From positions 1-35,714 of the forward strand of contig NZ_LUFH02000063.1 in assembly GCF_001586785.1 (NCBI RefSeq): a stretch of DNA of 35,714 bases, read 5' to 3'. The DNA comes from Sphaerospermopsis aphanizomenoides BCCUSP55. GTDB lineage: Bacteria; Cyanobacteriota; Cyanobacteriia; Cyanobacteriales; Nostocaceae. The notes beneath the pieces are model-generated. The model saw nothing but the letters and a program-made list of their open reading frames with translations. It was not told where the DNA came from and did no database searches. Shown one piece after another: positions 8,075 through 16,361 of this stretch. The position numbers and the translations under genes are program-made. Position 1 is the first letter of the stretch. The number at the start of each line of letters is the position of its first letter.

Positions 8075-8572
8075 CTAAGTACCAGATGGGGAAGTTTGTG
8101 GTAATATAGAAGGCAGAACTTGCTCGGAAGAATTTGTACCTCCTTGAGTGTTGGTGTTACCTGAATTGTTAGGTGCAGTATTAGGGCTACCTGAATTGCC
8201 CGGTTCAATTGAAGAAGGAGCAGGTGGTAATGGAGTTAACTGACTGGAATTATCAGGAACAGGAGATGAAGCTGCTGGATCTGTTGTAGTGCTGGGAGTA
8301 GTAGAATTTTCTACAGGACTAGTTTCTACAGGTGTAGGCGCGGTACCAATACGAGCATCAAGCGGTATGCCACCAGGACAACGAGAATTAAGGGGAAAAT
8401 GTTTGCAGAGAATTTCCATCCCTTCTGGTGACATTTGAATTTCCGTTGGTGAACTAGGAGATGAGTCACTCGATTCGGAGGGTAGGGATTTACTAGATTC
8501 AGCCATAGCAACATTGGTGGTCAGTGCCAAAGTCATGACTGTACCAATCAGGGTCAGAGATTTTCCCTTCAT
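8075..8572 (-). CDS. small secreted Ser/Pro/Thr-rich protein, function unknown
   Basis: I do not recognise a named family. The 165-residue product has a signal peptide (about residues 1-24, ending TNVAMAES) with a likely AMA cleavage site. A short conserved-looking segment follows, MEILCKHFPLNSRCPGG, with two cysteines that could form a disulfide. The rest is low complexity, rich in Ser, Pro, Thr, Asn and Gly, as in exported linkers or wall-associated proteins. The gene stands alone: convergent with lspA and divergent from the penicillin-binding protein. The ATG start gives the signal peptide directly. Expression as a real protein is likely, its role unknown. Confidence 0.7.
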   Translation of the reverse strand: MKGKSLTLIGTVMTLALTTNVAMAESSKSLPSESSDSSPSSPTEIQMSPEGMEILCKHFPLNSRCPGGIPLDARIGTAPTPVETSPVENSTTPSTTTDPAASSPVPDNSSQLTPLPPAPSSIEPGNSGSPNTAPNNSGNTNTQGGTNSSEQVLPSILPQTSPSGT

Positions 8573-9018
8573 TCTGAAATTAACCTCAAGGTCAACGGAA
8601 CACTTCGCTAATTAAATCAAACTCTTTATTAGACAAAATCTGCCTAAATGTAGATGTAAAATTGTCTGGTTATTGGTATACGTCTTTGGCAACGGTAATA
8701 TTTAAATCTTTTGTTGATTTGATAGTAGTTTTGAACGATACAAAATGTAGATATAGTAGTTAAATTTGTGCAGCTAGACATATTCATCCAAAATCAGCAT
8801 TTGATGGGAAAAACATCATTTTCATACTTATAAATTAGTACCAAACATCACAAATTAATTTTAGATAATCCAAGACATTTTTTGTATAAAAAATAACAAC
8901 AACAAACCAGTGCCAACAAATTATTTTTAGCTTGTGAGTAAAATGGTGTAAGACTAGCATTAAAATTACGATCCGCGTGATTTTGTCTTTCACCCAAAGA
9001 TGTGATGTGATATAGCCG
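8573..9018. other. divergent intergenic region
   Basis: AT-rich spacer between the small secreted-protein gene (minus) and the FHA penicillin-binding protein (plus). Both must have promoters here. A TATAAA-like stretch near 8884 is one candidate -10, but no convincing -35/-10 pair or operator can be picked. No RNA gene is seen. Confidence 0.4.
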
Positions 9019-11289
9019 ATGAGTTCCCCGCAACCGCCGCACAAGCCACAAACTTTACTTGGTCAACTGACGCAAGCAGTAAACACTATTCAAGCTAGGG
9101 TTGATTTTTCCAAACTGGCGCTCAAGCCTAATGCCAAAGTACCGGAACTCTGGGTGCAGGATGCGGGGGCGGATAAAGCAGAAACATATCCCCTCTTAGG
9201 CGATCGCTATATACTTGGGCGTAGTTCTAAATCCTGCGATATTGTCGTTCGTAATCCAGTAGTCAGCCAAATTCATCTTTCTCTGTCACGGGATTCTAGT
9301 CAACGGACTCCCATTTTTACTATCAAAGATGAAAATTCTACCAATGGCATTTATTTAGGCAAGCGACGAGTCACTTCTCTAGAACTGCGTCATGGTGATG
9401 TTTTCACCTTGGGACCACCAGAACTAGCCGCTTCTGTCCGATTGCAATATTTTGATCCACCGCCTTGGTACATTAAAGCAGCAACTTGGGGATTTTATGG
9501 CGTTGGTAGTATCAGCGCCCTATTTGCCCTAGCAATTGGTCTAGAATGGACAAAATTTTCCGTTAGACCTCTACCCACAGCCACACGGGCCCCTGTGGTC
9601 GTTTACGCCCGTGATGGCTCTACTCCCCTACGAGAACCCCGAAACATCGCTCACGTAGACCTAAAACAGTTGTCAGACTTTGGACCCTACCTACCTGCGG
9701 CTGTAGTTGCTTCCGAAGATAGTCGTTATTATTGGCACTTTGGAGTTGACCCGTTAGGAATTTTGCGAGCCGTATTAATTAATAGCCGCACAGGAGATGT
9801 CCAGCAAGGAGCTAGTACAGTTACTCAGCAAGTGGCCCGCAGTTTATTCCGTGAATATGTAGGTAGACAAGATTCTCTGGGACGGAAAGTGCGTGAAGCA
9901 GTTGTTTCACTGAAATTAGAAACCTTCTATAGCAAAGATGAAATCTTACTGACTTACTTAAATCGAGTATTTTTAGGTGGGGACACTTCCGGTTTTGAAG
10001 ATGCGGCTAAATATTACTTTGAAAAGTCAGCCAAAGAATTAACTCTCTCAGAAGCAGCAACCTTAGTAGGAATTTTACCTGCTCCCAACGCCTTCGATTT
10101 TTGTGGGGATGGACCCAAGAAATTAGGAGCAGCAGATTACCGCAATCGTGTTATTAAGCGGATGTTGGAAATGGGCAAAATTAGCCAAGAAGATGCTAAT
10201 AGAGCCAGACGTTCCACTGTCCAAGTTAGTCCCAAGGTTTGCGAAAGACAAGCCCAGACAATTGCCCCTTACTTTTATAATTACGTTTTTCAGGAACTGG
10301 AAGCAATTTTGGGGGAGGGAGCAGCAAGAGAGGGTAACTACATTATTGAAACCCAGTTAGATCCAGCAATTCAAGCCCAAGCGGAATCAGCACTCAAAAA
10401 TTCAGTTAGTAATGCAGGTTCAAGTTTTCGGTTTTCTCAAGGATCTCTAGTAACATTAGATTCTAGAACTGGAGGCATCCTGGCAATGGTAGGAGGGACT
10501 GATTATAAAAAAAGTCAGTTTAACCGAGCTGTACAAGCTCAAAGACAACCAGGTTCTACCTTCAAAATTTTTGCTTACACTGCCGCTATTGAACAAGGAA
10601 TATCACCATCAAGAGGTTATTCTTGCGCTCCTTTCACTTGGCAAGGCTTTACTTACAAACCCTGTCGCTCTGGTGGGGGTGGTAGTTTAGATATAGCCAC
10701 TGGTTTAGCACTATCTGAAAACCCCATTGCCTTAAGAGTTGCCAGAGAAGTGGGATTAAATAAAGTCGTGGAGATGGCCCAGCGTTTGGGGGTTAAATCC
10801 ACACTTGATCCTGTTCCTGGCTTAGTTTTAGGTCAAAGCGTAGTCAATGTTCTAGAAATGACGGGTGCTTTTGGTGCTATTAGTAATCGTGGTGTATGGA
10901 ATCCACCCCATGCTATTAGCAGGATTTTAGACAGCAGTGATTGTGAAGATCGCAAAGACCTAAAAACCTGCCGAGTTATATACTCCTTTGACCAAGACCC
11001 AGATGGCAATAAACGAGTTCTCAAGCCTGAAGTTGCCAATGAAATGATTGATTTAATGCAGGGAGTAGTTTCCAGGGGTACTGGTCGTAGTGCATCCATT
11101 GGATTGGGAGAAGCGGGTAAAACAGGTACAACTGATAAAAACGTAGATTTGTGGTTTATAGGTTTTATTCCCAGTCGGCAGCTTGTAACAGGTATTTGGC
11201 TAGGGAATGACAATAATTCCCCCACATCCGGTAGCAGCGCCCAAGCTGCCCAGTTATGGGGAAACTATATGCGGAAAATCGCTAAATAA
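9019..11289 (+). CDS. FHA-domain class A penicillin-binding protein (transglycosylase/transpeptidase)
   Basis: Bifunctional peptidoglycan synthase of 756 residues. An FHA phosphothreonine-binding domain comes first (about 58-138; LGRSSKSCD, SQIHLS, STNGIYLG), then one membrane span (about 153-174). The GT51 glycosyltransferase follows, with E233 in EDSRYYWHFG and QQGASTVTQQ near 262-271. The transpeptidase comes last: STFK with nucleophile S513 and K516, SEN at 566-568, and KTGTT at 701-705. All key motifs are present. The FHA domain lies before the span, hence in the cytoplasm, and suggests control by a Ser/Thr kinase (inference). The gene is followed after 3 bases by a GGAGGCA array and converges on the DUF4335 gene. 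Confidence 0.93.
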   Translation: MSSPQPPHKPQTLLGQLTQAVNTIQARVDFSKLALKPNAKVPELWVQDAGADKAETYPLLGDRYILGRSSKSCDIVVRNPVVSQIHLSLSRDSSQRTPIFTIKDENSTNGIYLGKRRVTSLELRHGDVFTLGPPELAASVRLQYFDPPPWYIKAATWGFYGVGSISALFALAIGLEWTKFSVRPLPTATRAPVVVYARDGSTPLREPRNIAHVDLKQLSDFGPYLPAAVVASEDSRYYWHFGVDPLGILRAVLINSRTGDVQQGASTVTQQVARSLFREYVGRQDSLGRKVREAVVSLKLETFYSKDEILLTYLNRVFLGGDTSGFEDAAKYYFEKSAKELTLSEAATLVGILPAPNAFDFCGDGPKKLGAADYRNRVIKRMLEMGKISQEDANRARRSTVQVSPKVCERQAQTIAPYFYNYVFQELEAILGEGAAREGNYIIETQLDPAIQAQAESALKNSVSNAGSSFRFSQGSLVTLDSRTGGILAMVGGTDYKKSQFNRAVQAQRQPGSTFKIFAYTAAIEQGISPSRGYSCAPFTWQGFTYKPCRSGGGGSLDIATGLALSENPIALRVAREVGLNKVVEMAQRLGVKSTLDPVPGLVLGQSVVNVLEMTGAFGAISNRGVWNPPHAISRILDSSDCEDRKDLKTCRVIYSFDQDPDGNKRVLKPEVANEMIDLMQGVVSRGTGRSASIGLGEAGKTGTTDKNVDLWFIGFIPSRQLVTGIWLGNDNNSPTSGSSAQAAQLWGNYMRKIAK

Positions 11290-11292
11290 ATT

Positions 11293-11327
11293 GGAGGCAG
11301 GAGGCAGGAGGCAGAAGGCAGGAGGCA
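11293..11327. repeat. (GGAGGCA)5 heptamer array
   Basis: Five tandem 7-base units, one with a single mismatch (GAAGGCA), start 3 bases after the stop codon of the penicillin-binding protein. The same unit occurs at 7738-7782. Confidence 0.8.
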
Positions 11328-11371
11328 GAAGAAAGATCATCCCGTTTCTCTCCCTGTTTTTCCTCTTCTTC

Positions 11372-11399
11372 CCTACACCCTACACCCTACACCCCACAC
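11372..11399. repeat. (CCTACAC)3-4 heptamer array
   Basis: Three perfect CCTACAC units and one CCCACAC. Read on the minus strand they are GTGTAGG units beginning 5 bases after the DUF4335 stop codon. The same unit follows the DUF3352 gene at 21140. Confidence 0.8.
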
Positions 11400-11404
11400 C
11401 CTAG

Positions 11405-12847
11405 TTACCTATATCCCTCCCAAGGATTGACTTCCAGTGTACCGTCAGGTTTAAAGACTACTTGGAAGTGAGCGAGAGCTTCTTTGTTGTTGGGAGCAGC
11501 TAGGTTTGATCCGTAAACAGATTGGAACATCTGCGGCAAAGGTGTTTCCCGAAAGAAGTCAAAAGCTACCTGGTTAAGTGGTTCATAGTCAGCAATGATA
11601 CCACCTTTGTTGACTGCCACACGATATTTCAACTCTTTGGTAAACGTGGGTGTCACACTCCAGTTTTGGCGAATTGTGTTATACAGTTTTTGGTTTAGAT
11701 CTTTGACTGTACTGGAATCGGTGATTTTTTCGCCGACTACTTCTGGTGTTTTCACATATCCCAACCAAGGACTGACTTCCAATACACCTTTTTTAGTAAA
11801 TACTACTCGGAATTGAGCAATGGGTTCGTTGGTAATATTGCGGTTGGCAGGATTATATAAAAGTTTTGGCAGTGGGGTTTTGTCTATTGCTTCATTAGCA
11901 CCTTTGTTAACTGCCTTGTAACCAATTATGCTCCCATCAGCAGCCACACCTAACCGATAGATTAAATCTTCTGTGAATTCAGAGCGATTACCCCATTCTG
12001 GATGAATTTGGTTATAAACTTGGCGATTTAATGCACGTAGCTGAGAGGGATCAGTGATTTCGGGAACTGAAGCCAGTAGTGCTTCTAAATCTTTAATAAT
12101 TGGTGTGGCTAAAGCTGTTGGTGATGTAGTTGGTGCCGGTGAGGCTAGGGGTGATGCAGTTGGTGTTGCTTCAACTGTTGGTGTCGGTGAAGCTGTGGGT
12201 ATTGCTGTGCTAGACTGTTCCTCTGGTTTCGGTTCTGGTGGCCGTACTTGAGGAGCGGGAATTAAGCTAAAGACGACTGCTGCGGCTGCTAAACTGGATA
12301 TTCCCACAGTTGCGGGTACAGCCTGTTTGAAAACTGCTTGACTAGCACCACCGTAGCGTCTGGTGACAGGTTGTAGTTCGAGTGATAGTTCTGGCAATGT
12401 TTGGGTGTCAGCAAAAAATTGATCTACAGCTTCCACTAAATCAAACAACTGCACCGTGTTTAAATCAATTTGAATAGTTGGCTGTTTAACTTCCTTTGGT
12501 GGGGATTCTAAACCTCCAGCCGGAATTTCTGAATGTACAATTAACTTGTGACGGTTAGTGTCAATTTTTTGTAATTCTACTAACTCTGATTCACGATTGT
12601 GTGCTTGAGGATTGGGTACATTACTTAAAAATTCTTGGGCATAGGCACTTACAGCCCTAACTAAGCTTTCAAAAAATTCTCGCCCTCCAGCTATGGGCTG
12701 ACTATAACTAGATAAATAGCATTCAGCATTTACCAATATAGATAGTTCCGGGCGCAGTTCTTGAAACTGGGCAGATATAGTAACATCACTTAACCCTTCT
12801 AAGAGCAGCGTGCAATTAGGTAAACTGTACTTACGTTGAATATTCAT
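11405..12847 (-). CDS. DUF4335 family membrane protein
   Basis: Conserved cyanobacterial protein of unknown function, 480 residues. The N-terminal part begins RKYSLPNCTLLLEGL, typical of DUF4335. One hydrophobic span lies near residues 178-198. It is followed by a Pro/Thr/Ala-rich linker (about 205-245) built from short repeats. Two similar C-terminal repeats of about 110 residues each end in FRVVFTKKGVLEVSPWLGY and FQVVFKPDGTLEVNPWEGY, an internal duplication. The start overlaps the end of the DUF3038 gene by four bases (ATGA), indicating translational coupling. Topology is probably a cytoplasmic N-domain and extracytoplasmic repeats, or the reverse; the sequence does not settle it. Confidence 0.82.
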   Translation of the reverse strand: MNIQRKYSLPNCTLLLEGLSDVTISAQFQELRPELSILVNAECYLSSYSQPIAGGREFFESLVRAVSAYAQEFLSNVPNPQAHNRESELVELQKIDTNRHKLIVHSEIPAGGLESPPKEVKQPTIQIDLNTVQLFDLVEAVDQFFADTQTLPELSLELQPVTRRYGGASQAVFKQAVPATVGISSLAAAAVVFSLIPAPQVRPPEPKPEEQSSTAIPTASPTPTVEATPTASPLASPAPTTSPTALATPIIKDLEALLASVPEITDPSQLRALNRQVYNQIHPEWGNRSEFTEDLIYRLGVAADGSIIGYKAVNKGANEAIDKTPLPKLLYNPANRNITNEPIAQFRVVFTKKGVLEVSPWLGYVKTPEVVGEKITDSSTVKDLNQKLYNTIRQNWSVTPTFTKELKYRVAVNKGGIIADYEPLNQVAFDFFRETPLPQMFQSVYGSNLAAPNNKEALAHFQVVFKPDGTLEVNPWEGYR

Positions 12848-13470
12848 TCTACTTCACCGTCAAAAAGAGAAATCCAGAAACGCTGCATTCCAGCTGTACC
12901 GGTACAGAATAGTAATTTTCCTAATAAATCTATAGCCAGTTCATCTAATTTTTCATCAGAGTTTAAGGTGAGTAAACCAGAACGTCTAGGGTTCATCCGG
13001 CTTTTAAAATGCGCTCTAAACCTTTCTAAGTAATTAGCCAGACGTAAATTTTGTTCTAGTGGAATCTGTTTTTCAGACAACTGCTGATATATTACCAGTA
13101 GCTGACGGATGACAACTGTTAAACGTCGTGCTATGTAACAGGCAATGACTACTAAAGCTTTGGCTTCGAGGACGCTTAGGGGGCGGCGACTATGCGCTCT
13201 TCGCAAGGGATTGGCAGCACGCATTCGCCATAAATTTACCCGATTTTTAATAATTTTGGTCAGGTCTAACTCTTGGGCAAAAGCCAGAATGGCTTCAGAA
13301 CCTCCAAGTTCTAAGGCTTCAATTGCCAGTAACATCAGGTCGATCTGCAATGTGGTTTTGCGGGGGCATCCCTGTCCGGCGATCGCTGGATCTGGTAAAG
13401 TGTCCAGAATCATGGGCATGGCCTCAGGAGTTGGAGAATCAAACGGGGTTAAACTCGCGGAAACATTCAT
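12844..13470 (-). CDS. DUF3038 family protein
   Basis: Conserved cyanobacterial protein of unknown function, 208 residues and no membrane span. The family core is seen in LQIDLMLLAIEALELGGSEA and IIKNRVNLWRMR. The protein is mostly helical in appearance, with a basic RRAHSRRPL segment in the middle. It shares an ATGA stop/start overlap with the downstream DUF4335 gene, so the two are almost surely cotranslated and likely act together. It diverges from apt across a 650-base repeat-rich region. No catalytic motif can be pointed out. Confidence 0.82.
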   Translation of the reverse strand: MNVSASLTPFDSPTPEAMPMILDTLPDPAIAGQGCPRKTTLQIDLMLLAIEALELGGSEAILAFAQELDLTKIIKNRVNLWRMRAANPLRRAHSRRPLSVLEAKALVVIACYIARRLTVVIRQLLVIYQQLSEKQIPLEQNLRLANYLERFRAHFKSRMNPRRSGLLTLNSDEKLDELAIDLLGKLLFCTGTAGMQRFWISLFDGEVE

Positions 13471-13553
13471 TCTCTAAAATACCTTGTACTATTCCAACAA
13501 ACTGAGTGAAAGAAAATTTAAGATGAATAACTCAAGTTGCTGGTTATGTTAGG

Positions 13554-13664
13554 AGTATGGCTTACGCCACGCTATGCCTACGGCACGCTGCGCGTTAGCG
13601 GAGCTTTCGCTGTCTTCGATACGCTATCAGTAGTATGGCTTACGCCACGCTGCGCTATCAGTAG
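13554..13664. repeat. GGCTTACGCCACGCT dispersed repeats
   Basis: AGTATGGCTTACGCCACGCT occurs at 13554-13573 and 13632-13651. CGCTATCAGTAG occurs at 13622-13633 and again at 13653-13664. The middle contains TGCCTACGGCACGCTGCGC, an inverted near-match of 19157-19176. This is a cyanobacterial small dispersed repeat cluster. Confidence 0.65.
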
Positions 13665-13774
13665 TTCAGGAAGAAGAAGAAAGAAGGAAGAAGTAATTTT
13701 TCCCCTGCTCCCCTGCTCCCCTGCTCCTCTACACCCTTACTTTTTGTAACTAGCAACTTGGGTTAGATAGACAA

Positions 13775-13795
13775 ACCAGAACCTAGGCTTCTGGT
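13775..13795. repeat. 7-base inverted repeat
   Basis: ACCAGAA and TTCTGGT enclose the loop CCTAGGC. There is no U-tract. Role unknown. Confidence 0.35.
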
Positions 13796-14120
13796 GGTAT
13801 AAGCATCCCAATATATACAATACTTACTCTCGTTATTCAAAGATTTCTCTATACTGTAATGAAAGTTTTAAACATTATTTCACCTATTTACTTACCTATG
13901 TTAATGGTGGAGATACATATCTAGCTTGAGTTAAATTCTCATTTATTGTCAATCATGAACGAAGCATAGAGCAAGAATCTCCGGAGGATGACATTATAGT
14001 GTAGGATTTTTCAGGTAATTGGGGACTGATAACTGGTGATTGGCAAAGATTCCTGTTGCCTATTGCCGCTTGCATCATGACTACTAGCTACTGACTACTG
14101 ACTACTTACAACTGACCAAT

Positions 14121-14639
14121 ATGGATTTAAAATCTTTAATTCGTGACATACCAGATTTTCCTAAGCCTGGAATTTTATTTCGGGATATTACCACCTTGCT
14201 GCGTGATCCTGATGGTTTACGCTACACTATTGACTTTTTAGCACAAAAATGCTTGGAATTAGAAATGCAGGTTGATTGTGTTGTGGGCATGGAGTCACGA
14301 GGGTTTATTTTTGGCGCACCTCTGGCTTATAAATTAGGCTCTGGTTTTATTCCCGTCCGCAAAAAAGGAAAGCTACCAGCAGCGGTTCACAGGATTAATT
14401 ATGAACTAGAGTATGGTACAGATAGCTTGGAAGTGCATCAGGATGCTTTAAATCCAGATAGCAAGGTTTTAATTGTAGATGATTTGATTGCTACAGGTGG
14501 AACAGCCAGTGCGACGGCTAAGTTGGTACAGCAGATTGGTTGTGAACTTGTGGGATTTGGATTTATTATCGAGCTACGGGATTTGCAGGGACGGAAACAT
14601 TTGCCAGATGTGCCGATAATTTCCCTAGTTGAGTATTAG
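14121..14639 (+). CDS. apt: adenine phosphoribosyltransferase
   Basis: Purine salvage enzyme converting adenine and PRPP to AMP and pyrophosphate in the cytoplasm. The 172 residues match family length. The N-terminus reads [21 protein letters not shown], the adenine-site loop is in [10 protein letters not shown], and the PRPP-binding motif is [16 protein letters not shown]. The ATG directly follows a leader of short repeats with no Shine-Dalgarno sequence. The stop codon is immediately followed by 13 tandem GTGACAG units. The downstream permease gene is on the same strand 127 bases away; a shared transcript is possible. Confidence 0.96.
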   Translation: MDLKSLIRDIPDFPKPGILFRDITTLLRDPDGLRYTIDFLAQKCLELEMQVDCVVGMESRGFIFGAPLAYKLGSGFIPVRKKGKLPAAVHRINYELEYGTDSLEVHQDALNPDSKVLIVDDLIATGGTASATAKLVQQIGCELVGFGFIIELRDLQGRKHLPDVPIISLVEY

Positions 14640-14730
14640 GTGACAGGTGACAGGTGACAGGTGACAGGTGACAGGTGACAGGTGACAGGTGACAGGTGAC
14701 AGGTGACAGGTGACAGGTGACAGGTGACAG
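14640..14730. repeat. (GTGACAG)13 heptamer array
   Basis: Thirteen perfect tandem 7-base units, exactly 91 bases, start at the base after the apt stop codon. The same unit, in the same orientation relative to its gene, follows ychF (27442-27483). The perfection suggests recent expansion or ongoing slippage. Confidence 0.95.
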
Positions 14731-14766
14731 TAAACAGAGAAGAAACTGACAATTGACAACTGACCA

Positions 14767-15813
14767 ATGACAAATACAAAAATTTCCTTGGAGACAGGTC
14801 GAGACTGGCTAATTAAGCTGGTAACTGATGAGACTTTCCTTTATATAGTTAAACGGCTATTGCAGGCGCTGTTGACGATTTTTCTGGCATCTGCTTTGTC
14901 GTTTTTTATTATGAAGTGGTCTCCGGGGGATTATGTAGATACGCTCCGACAAAACCCGAAAATTTCGCCAGAACGGATTGAGGAAATACGCAGACAATTT
15001 GGTTTAGATAAGTCTTGGCCAGAACAGTTTGGGTTTTGGTTGAAACAAATTATTACTAAAGGTGATTTTGGTACAAGTTTTGTTTATCAACGTTCTGTAG
15101 CGTCGCTGATATGGGAAAGAGTAAAAGATACTTTGTTGTTGGCGATCGCTTCTTTAATTACAACCTGGGCGATCGCTATTCCTTTAGGTATTCTCGCTGC
15201 TGTTAAACAAAATCGAGCTACAGACAAGATTTTACAGGTTGTGAGTTATGCTGGACAGGGTTTTCCTAGTTTTATCACTGCCCTATTTTTGCTCTTCTTT
15301 GCCCAAATCACTGCTCCACTCTTTCCCGTAGGTAATAAGACTAGCATTGATCACGCGGAACTCACATGGTTGGGTCAAATATTAGATATCGCTTGGCACA
15401 TGATTTTACCTTTAATTGCTTTAAGCATTACCAGTTTTGCTGGTTTACAAAGAATCATGCGGGGTCAATTATTGGATGTTTTGCGTCAAGATTATATTCA
15501 AACTGCCCGTGCTAAAGGATTACCAGAAGATAGGGTAATTTATGTTCATGCTTTGCGAAATGCTATCAATCCTTTAATTACTTTGTTAGGTTTTGAGTTA
15601 GCGGGTTTATTAAGTGGTGCGTTTATTACAGAAAACTTCTTCAACTGGCCTGGTTTAGGGAAGTTGACTTTACAAGCAGTGTTAGCAAAAGACCAATATT
15701 TAGTCATGGCCAGCTTGGTAATGAGTGCTGTGCTATTAATTCTTGGTAACTTAATTGCTGATTTATTGTTAAAATTTGCCGATCCAAGAATTAAATTAGA
15801 AGATTTGAATTAG
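14767..15813 (+). CDS. ABC transporter permease, DppB/OppB family
   Basis: Membrane subunit of a peptide/nickel-type (Dpp/Opp) ABC importer, 348 residues. About six spans are visible; the first follows a polar N-terminus of about 25 residues. Family signs are WSPGDYVD after span 1, the stretch RRQFGLDKSWPEQFGFWLKQ, and the cytoplasmic EAA-type loop TARAKGLPEDRVIYVHALRN. The C-terminus is FADPRIKLEDLN. No binding protein, second permease or ATPase lies beside it, so partners must be encoded elsewhere. The ATG sits inside a CAATTGA/CAACTGA/CCAATGA-like repeat string, so its ribosome-binding region is made of repeats. Confidence 0.88.
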   Translation: MTNTKISLETGRDWLIKLVTDETFLYIVKRLLQALLTIFLASALSFFIMKWSPGDYVDTLRQNPKISPERIEEIRRQFGLDKSWPEQFGFWLKQIITKGDFGTSFVYQRSVASLIWERVKDTLLLAIASLITTWAIAIPLGILAAVKQNRATDKILQVVSYAGQGFPSFITALFLLFFAQITAPLFPVGNKTSIDHAELTWLGQILDIAWHMILPLIALSITSFAGLQRIMRGQLLDVLRQDYIQTARAKGLPEDRVIYVHALRNAINPLITLLGFELAGLLSGAFITENFFNWPGLGKLTLQAVLAKDQYLVMASLVMSAVLLILGNLIADLLLKFADPRIKLEDLN

Positions 15814-15901
15814 GAATAGGGAATAGGAAACAGGAAAGAGGGAACAGGGAACTATTACAAATCAAATTACGAATTTTGGCGTAGTCTGCCAGATGCGCTA
15901 T

Positions 15902-15932
15902 TACGAATTACGAATTACGAATTACGAATTAC
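15902..15932. repeat. (TACGAAT)4 heptamer array
   Basis: Four perfect 7-base units plus TAC end two bases before the start codon of the next gene. The unit is the reverse complement of ATTCGTA repeated behind nurA (26221-26255). Confidence 0.85.
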
Positions 15933-15934
15933 CT

Positions 15935-16216
15935 ATGCTTTCTGAAGTTTATTATCTTATTCGGTCAAGAACGGATGGTAAGTATCTCACTGCGCGAGTT
16001 GATGATAAAAAATCGGGATACTTATTATTGTTTAAAGAAGATTTTGATGCTTTGAGTTATTTGAATACTCATGCTGGTGATTTAGCTAATCGTTTGACAG
16101 TAGAATCTATTCCTGGTTCACAGGTGGGAGGTTTGCTGAAACGTTGGGGTTTTGCTGGTGTGGGAATGGTGAATGATCCTTTGTTACCCAAAATGGAGTT
16201 TTTGCAACATGAGTAA
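15935..16216 (+). CDS. small conserved-looking protein, function unknown
   Basis: I do not recognise a named family. The 93-residue product begins MLSEVYYLIRSRTDGKYLTA and has no membrane span or signal peptide. The frame is open 14 codons further upstream, but that stretch (MRYYELRITNYELP) is encoded by the TACGAAT heptamer array, so the start at 15935 is preferred. The composition, with a GGLLKRWGFAGVGMVNDPLLP end, looks like real coding sequence. It follows the permease by 121 bases and converges on the M1 peptidase gene. A short repeat (CAATTGACAATTGAC) starts at once after its stop codon. Confidence 0.65.
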   Translation: MLSEVYYLIRSRTDGKYLTARVDDKKSGYLLLFKEDFDALSYLNTHAGDLANRLTVESIPGSQVGGLLKRWGFAGVGMVNDPLLPKMEFLQHE

Positions 16217-16251
16217 ACAATTGACAATTGACAATGGTAAATTGTCAATTA

Positions 16252-16272
16252 CCTCTCCGTTGAAGGGAGAGG
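16252..16272. terminator. hairpin between convergent genes, possible terminator
   Basis: CCTCTCC and GGAGAGG form a 7-base stem with a 7-base loop. A T-run (TTTTTTT) follows about 16 bases later on the plus strand. It could end the small plus-strand gene, though the T-run is too distant for a textbook terminator. Confidence 0.4.
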
Positions 16273-16305
16273 ATTGAAAAATAGGAATTTTTTTCTTGAA
16301 TAAAA

Positions 16306-16340
16306 CAATTATCAATTGTCAATTATCAATTATCAATTGT
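16306..16340. repeat. CAATTAT/CAATTGT heptamer array
   Basis: Five tandem 7-base units (CAATTAT, CAATTGT, CAATTAT, CAATTAT, CAATTGT) lie between convergent genes, 21 bases beyond the M1 peptidase stop codon. Confidence 0.8.
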
Positions 16341-16361
16341 ATTACCCTACACCCCAAATCA

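Larger units (their letters stand above)
13471..14120. other. divergent repeat-rich intergenic region
   Basis: Contains two copies of a GGCTTACGCCACGCT repeat (13554-13664), CCCCTGCT repeats near 13705, a 7-base inverted repeat (13775-13795), and short CTACTGA-type repeats just before apt. The upstream part of any apt or DUF3038 promoter cannot be assigned. An apparent 70-codon ORF over the first repeats is repeat-derived and rejected. Confidence 0.55.

Noticed and set aside
8835-9051. Two small minus-strand frames upstream of the penicillin-binding protein
   Set aside because: They overlap the start of the strong plus-strand gene and show no protein-like pattern.
10833-11225. 130-codon minus-strand frame in the penicillin-binding protein gene
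   Set aside because: It is opposite the transpeptidase domain with intact motifs, so it is a shadow frame.
13537-13749. Open frame of 70 codons upstream of apt
   Set aside because: It is built from GGCTTACGCCACGCT and CCCCTGCT repeats, with no plausible ribosome site or protein-like composition.
14640-14730. CRISPR-like array
   Set aside because: The repeats are directly adjacent 7-base units without spacers, and no cas genes are present.
15893-15934. 14-codon N-terminal extension of the small gene at 15935
   Set aside because: The extension is translation of the TACGAAT heptamer array; the ATG at 15935 gives a protein free of repeat-encoded residues.
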